Program-made: the position numbers and the translations under genes
NCBI GenBank assembly: GCA_049653045.1
Contig: JBASFN010000042.1
Coordinates: 1 to 8,552 of the forward strand
Length of the DNA: 8,552 nt
Reading direction: 5' to 3'
DNA from: UBA7657 sp049653045
GTDB taxonomy: Bacteria > Pseudomonadota > Alphaproteobacteria > Micavibrionales > Micavibrionaceae
Shown here: positions 6,209 to 8,552 of the stretch, piece by piece
How the letters are laid out: each line of letters begins with the position of its first letter
Numbering within the stretch: position 1 is the first letter of the stretch
The notes under the pieces: model-generated
Seen by the model: only the letters and a program-made list of their open reading frames with translations
What the model was told of the DNA's origin: nothing
The model's database searches: none

Positions 6209-8552
6209 TTACTTTCCGAGAACCTCTTTCACCTTTGCCGCCAGTTGCTTGAGGGTAAAAGGCTTGGGCAGGAAATAGGTATTGGGACTCATATAGTCCT
6301 TCAACTTGTCCTCGGTATAACCCGAGATAAAGATAATTTTCAGGTCGGGGCTGTTCTGGCGCATACGTTGGGCAAGCGTAGGGCCATCCATCACGGGCAT
6401 CACAACATCGGTAATCAGAAGGTCTATATGCTTTTTCTCCTGCCGCTCCATCAGCGCCAAGGCACTCTCTCCGCTTTCCGCCGTCAAAACTTCATATCCC
6501 TTGTTGGTTAGGGCGCGTTGGCTGAACGTGCGAACGGCATCTTCATCCTCAACCAAGAGAATTCTCTCCGTCCCGGTTAAATCCTTGGCTGTATCGTCTT
6601 CGGAGGGGGATTCAGGACGTTCTTCACTGGCCTCGGCCTCTGTGGCACGGGGCAGATAAATAGCAAACGTCGTCCCCGCACCAACGCGGCTTTTCACATC
6701 GAGAAAACCACCCGTCTGCTTGATGATGCCGTAAACCGTAGCCAGCCCAAGACCCGTTCCATGCCCGACTTCCTTCGTCGTGAAAAACGGCTCAAAAATC
6801 CGCACCATATTTTCATCGGGAATGCCACAGCCCGTATCGGTCACCTTAATTAAAGTCCAATGACCAATAGGAAGAACTTCTGAAATCAATTCGACAGGCT
6901 GGCGCGTTGTGAAATTTTCTGTTTCCACCACAAGTTTTCCCGTCCCTTCCATCGCATCACGAGCATTAACGGCAAGGTTAATAAGAACCTGTTCCATCTG
7001 GCCTTCATCAACCTTCACCAGCCCCAATTCATGGCCATGCACAAGATCAAGATCAATCCCCGCACCGATCAAGCGGCGAAGCAAGTGCGAAACTTCGGTT
7101 AAAATATCAGTGATGTCCTGCACGCGGGGGCGCAAAGTCTGCTGGCGCGAAAAGGCCAAGAGCTGACGCACGAGATTAGCGGCACGGTTGGAATTCTGCT
7201 TGATCTGCATAATGTCGGCAAAGGACGGATCACCTGGCTTATGACGAAGCAACAACAAATCACAAAAGCCGATAATCGCGGTCAAAAGATTGTTAAAGTC
7301 ATGGGCAACGCCGCCCGCCAACTGGCCAATGGCCTGCATTTTTTGCGATTGGACGAATTGCGCCTCCAGTGATTTACGCTCGGACACATCAATAAAATGC
7401 AAAACGATGCTGCCCTCGCGGAATTTTCGGGCATGCATCTGGGTCATCACCTTTTTCCTGCCACTGGCGAGGGAAATCTCAAGGGGGGCTTGCATGGGCT
7501 GCCCCTGGCGAATTTGATCCAACGCCGCGCCATAGATACTTTCATCATCGCCGCCGATCAGCTTGATAAAGGATGTCCCCTCAATATCGGCAACAGGCAT
7601 CCCCAGCATATCGGCAAAGGCTTTGTTACAATCGGCGATCATGCCCTTATCGTCGACCTGAACGATCCCGAGCGGCGCGTCCTCGAAGAATCTCTGGAAT
7701 CTGTCCTCGGATGCTTTCAAGGCTTTGCTCATTTCGCGCTCGGCGGTCATATCGTGAACGACGGCACGGGTGCGAACGCGGCCATCCGGTTCACGCACGA
7801 CAACCTGATTGACGGCTGCGAGGAATGTCTTGCCGCCGGGGCCTTTCATCCGCACCTCAACCACCTGACGCGAGCGACCCTCCTCCTCCATATCATAAGG
7901 ATTGCCCTTTTTAGGCGGCGTCACCAGATAGGTATGCAACACCCCATGCTCCAGCAGGTTCCTTAAATCCTCACCCAGCCAGCGCGCAAATGTCGCGTTG
8001 GCAAAAACAAAACGCCCCTCCTCATCGACCGAGAAAAATCCCACCGGCGCATTGTCAGTGAAATCAATCAACTTTTCCCGTTCCTCGCGGATGGCGCGGT
8101 CAACGCTGTGTTTCTGGGTGACATCGTCAACGCGCCAGTGCACATACCCGGCGAAACCCGCCACAGGCTGCGCAGTCAGCATCAACCAGCGTTCCCGATC
8201 TTCATATCTTGAAAACAATTCAACGGAATCGGTCAGCCCACGATGCGCCTGTTCGGCCAACAGGCGAAAATGCGCCGCGCCCTCCTCGTCATTCTGGAAC
8301 AGCTTGGTCAAAGTTGGCAATCCCGGCGGGCCAACACCACGGCAAAGACGCTCGAATTTTTGATTATAATAGACCGTATTTTCCGCGCTATCGGTGATAA
8401 ACCGTCCGCCCCTGCTGCCCTCCAAAACCTCGCGCAGGAGCATCACCTCTTTCCGCCCGCCCGAGGCCGCCTTGCCGGACAGAAAAAGAAGCGCACCTGA
8501 AAAAAATGCCAGCGCCACGCCCGAAATCCCGGCGGCCTGCGTCTGACCATTC
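6209..8552 (-). CDS. cckA: Cell-cycle hybrid histidine kinase CckA (partial, N-terminus outside window)
   Basis: Membrane hybrid kinase/phosphatase that, in studied alphaproteobacteria, passes phosphate through ChpT to the cell-cycle regulators CtrA and CpdR. The frame stays open to the right edge. Numbering from the GTG at 8518 (11 more residues are visible before it): residues from just before 1 to about 15 form a membrane helix; PAS-like regions lie at about 28-135, 150-262 and 272-382. The dimerisation helix SQKMQAIGQLAGGVAHDFNN carries phospho-acceptor H406, followed by LLTAIIGFCDLLLLRH, a stretch characteristic of CckA. The ATPase domain shows NLAVNARDAM (514-523), DTGCGIP (561-567), FEPFFTTK (575-582) and GHGTGLGLATVYGII (585-599). 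A linker rich in Glu/Ser leads to the receiver domain (652-769) with acidic E657/D658, phospho-acceptor D704, S732 and K752. All catalytic residues are intact. The TAA is at 6209-6211. A start at 8518 is unlikely, because it would remove part of the membrane region. Confidence 0.93.
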   Translation of the reverse strand, partial: NGQTQAAGISGVALAFFSGALLFLSGKAASGGRKEVMLLREVLEGSRGGRFITDSAENTVYYNQKFERLCRGVGPPGLPTLTKLFQNDEEGAAHFRLLAEQAHRGLTDSVELFSRYEDRERWLMLTAQPVAGFAGYVHWRVDDVTQKHSVDRAIREEREKLIDFTDNAPVGFFSVDEEGRFVFANATFARWLGEDLRNLLEHGVLHTYLVTPPKKGNPYDMEEEGRSRQVVEVRMKGPGGKTFLAAVNQVVVREPDGRVRTRAVVHDMTAEREMSKALKASEDRFQRFFEDAPLGIVQVDDKGMIADCNKAFADMLGMPVADIEGTSFIKLIGGDDESIYGAALDQIRQGQPMQAPLEISLASGRKKVMTQMHARKFREGSIVLHFIDVSERKSLEAQFVQSQKMQAIGQLAGGVAHDFNNLLTAIIGFCDLLLLRHKPGDPSFADIMQIKQNSNRAANLVRQLLAFSRQQTLRPRVQDITDILTEVSHLLRRLIGAGIDLDLVHGHELGLVKVDEGQMEQVLINLAVNARDAMEGTGKLVVETENFTTRQPVELISEVLPIGHWTLIKVTDTGCGIPDENMVRIFEPFFTTKEVGHGTGLGLATVYGIIKQTGGFLDVKSRVGAGTTFAIYLPRATEAEASEERPESPSEDDTAKDLTGTERILLVEDEDAVRTFSQRALTNKGYEVLTAESGESALALMERQEKKHIDLLITDVVMPVMDGPTLAQRMRQNSPDLKIIFISGYTEDKLKDYMSPNTYFLPKPFTLKQLAAKVKEVLGK

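Noticed and set aside
7397..7966. Rightward 189-codon open frame opposite cckA
   Set aside because: Antisense shadow of the cckA PAS region; no ribosome site and no recognisable similarity.

Overview
The window is a stretch of core chromosome from an alphaproteobacterium. Three things point there: the C-terminal three quarters of a CckA cell-cycle hybrid kinase, a gene essentially restricted to that class; a GTTC-N7-GTTC LexA box in front of recA, the form used by alphaproteobacteria; and the order lytic transglycosylase / dapA / smpB, which is common in the class. Base composition looks moderate (about half G+C by eye). I cannot fix the order or genus. No mobile element, tRNA, rRNA or CRISPR array is visible.

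Left part (1-2669): a leftward periplasmic lytic transglycosylase gene, cut by the window start before its catalytic domain, lies back to back with a rightward dapA-smpB pair. The two divergent ATG codons abut in a single CATATG. dapA and smpB overlap by 8 bases. They link lysine/diaminopimelate supply to peptidoglycan turnover next door and to ribosome rescue.

Middle (2676-5180): a leftward recA-corA unit. recA has a strong Shine-Dalgarno sequence, a TTGACA/TACATT promoter and a LexA box, so it is very probably SOS-regulated. corA starts with TTG only 25 bases after recA and ends 6 bases from smpB, tail to tail.

Right part (5181-8552): two unrecognised genes sit between recA and cckA. One (5181-5651, rightward) has its own promoter-like sequence and a possible terminator spanning its stop codon. 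The other (5648-6148, leftward) overlaps it tail to tail by 4 bases and has a perfect 9-bp inverted repeat over its start. cckA (6209 to the right edge, leftward) carries three PAS-like regions, HisKA, HATPase and receiver domains with intact phosphorylation residues; its N-terminus lies outside the window.

Most of the window is housekeeping DNA. The least explained parts are the two unknown genes at 5181-6148 and the palindrome at 6146-6178. Nothing here amounts to a clearly new multi-gene system.
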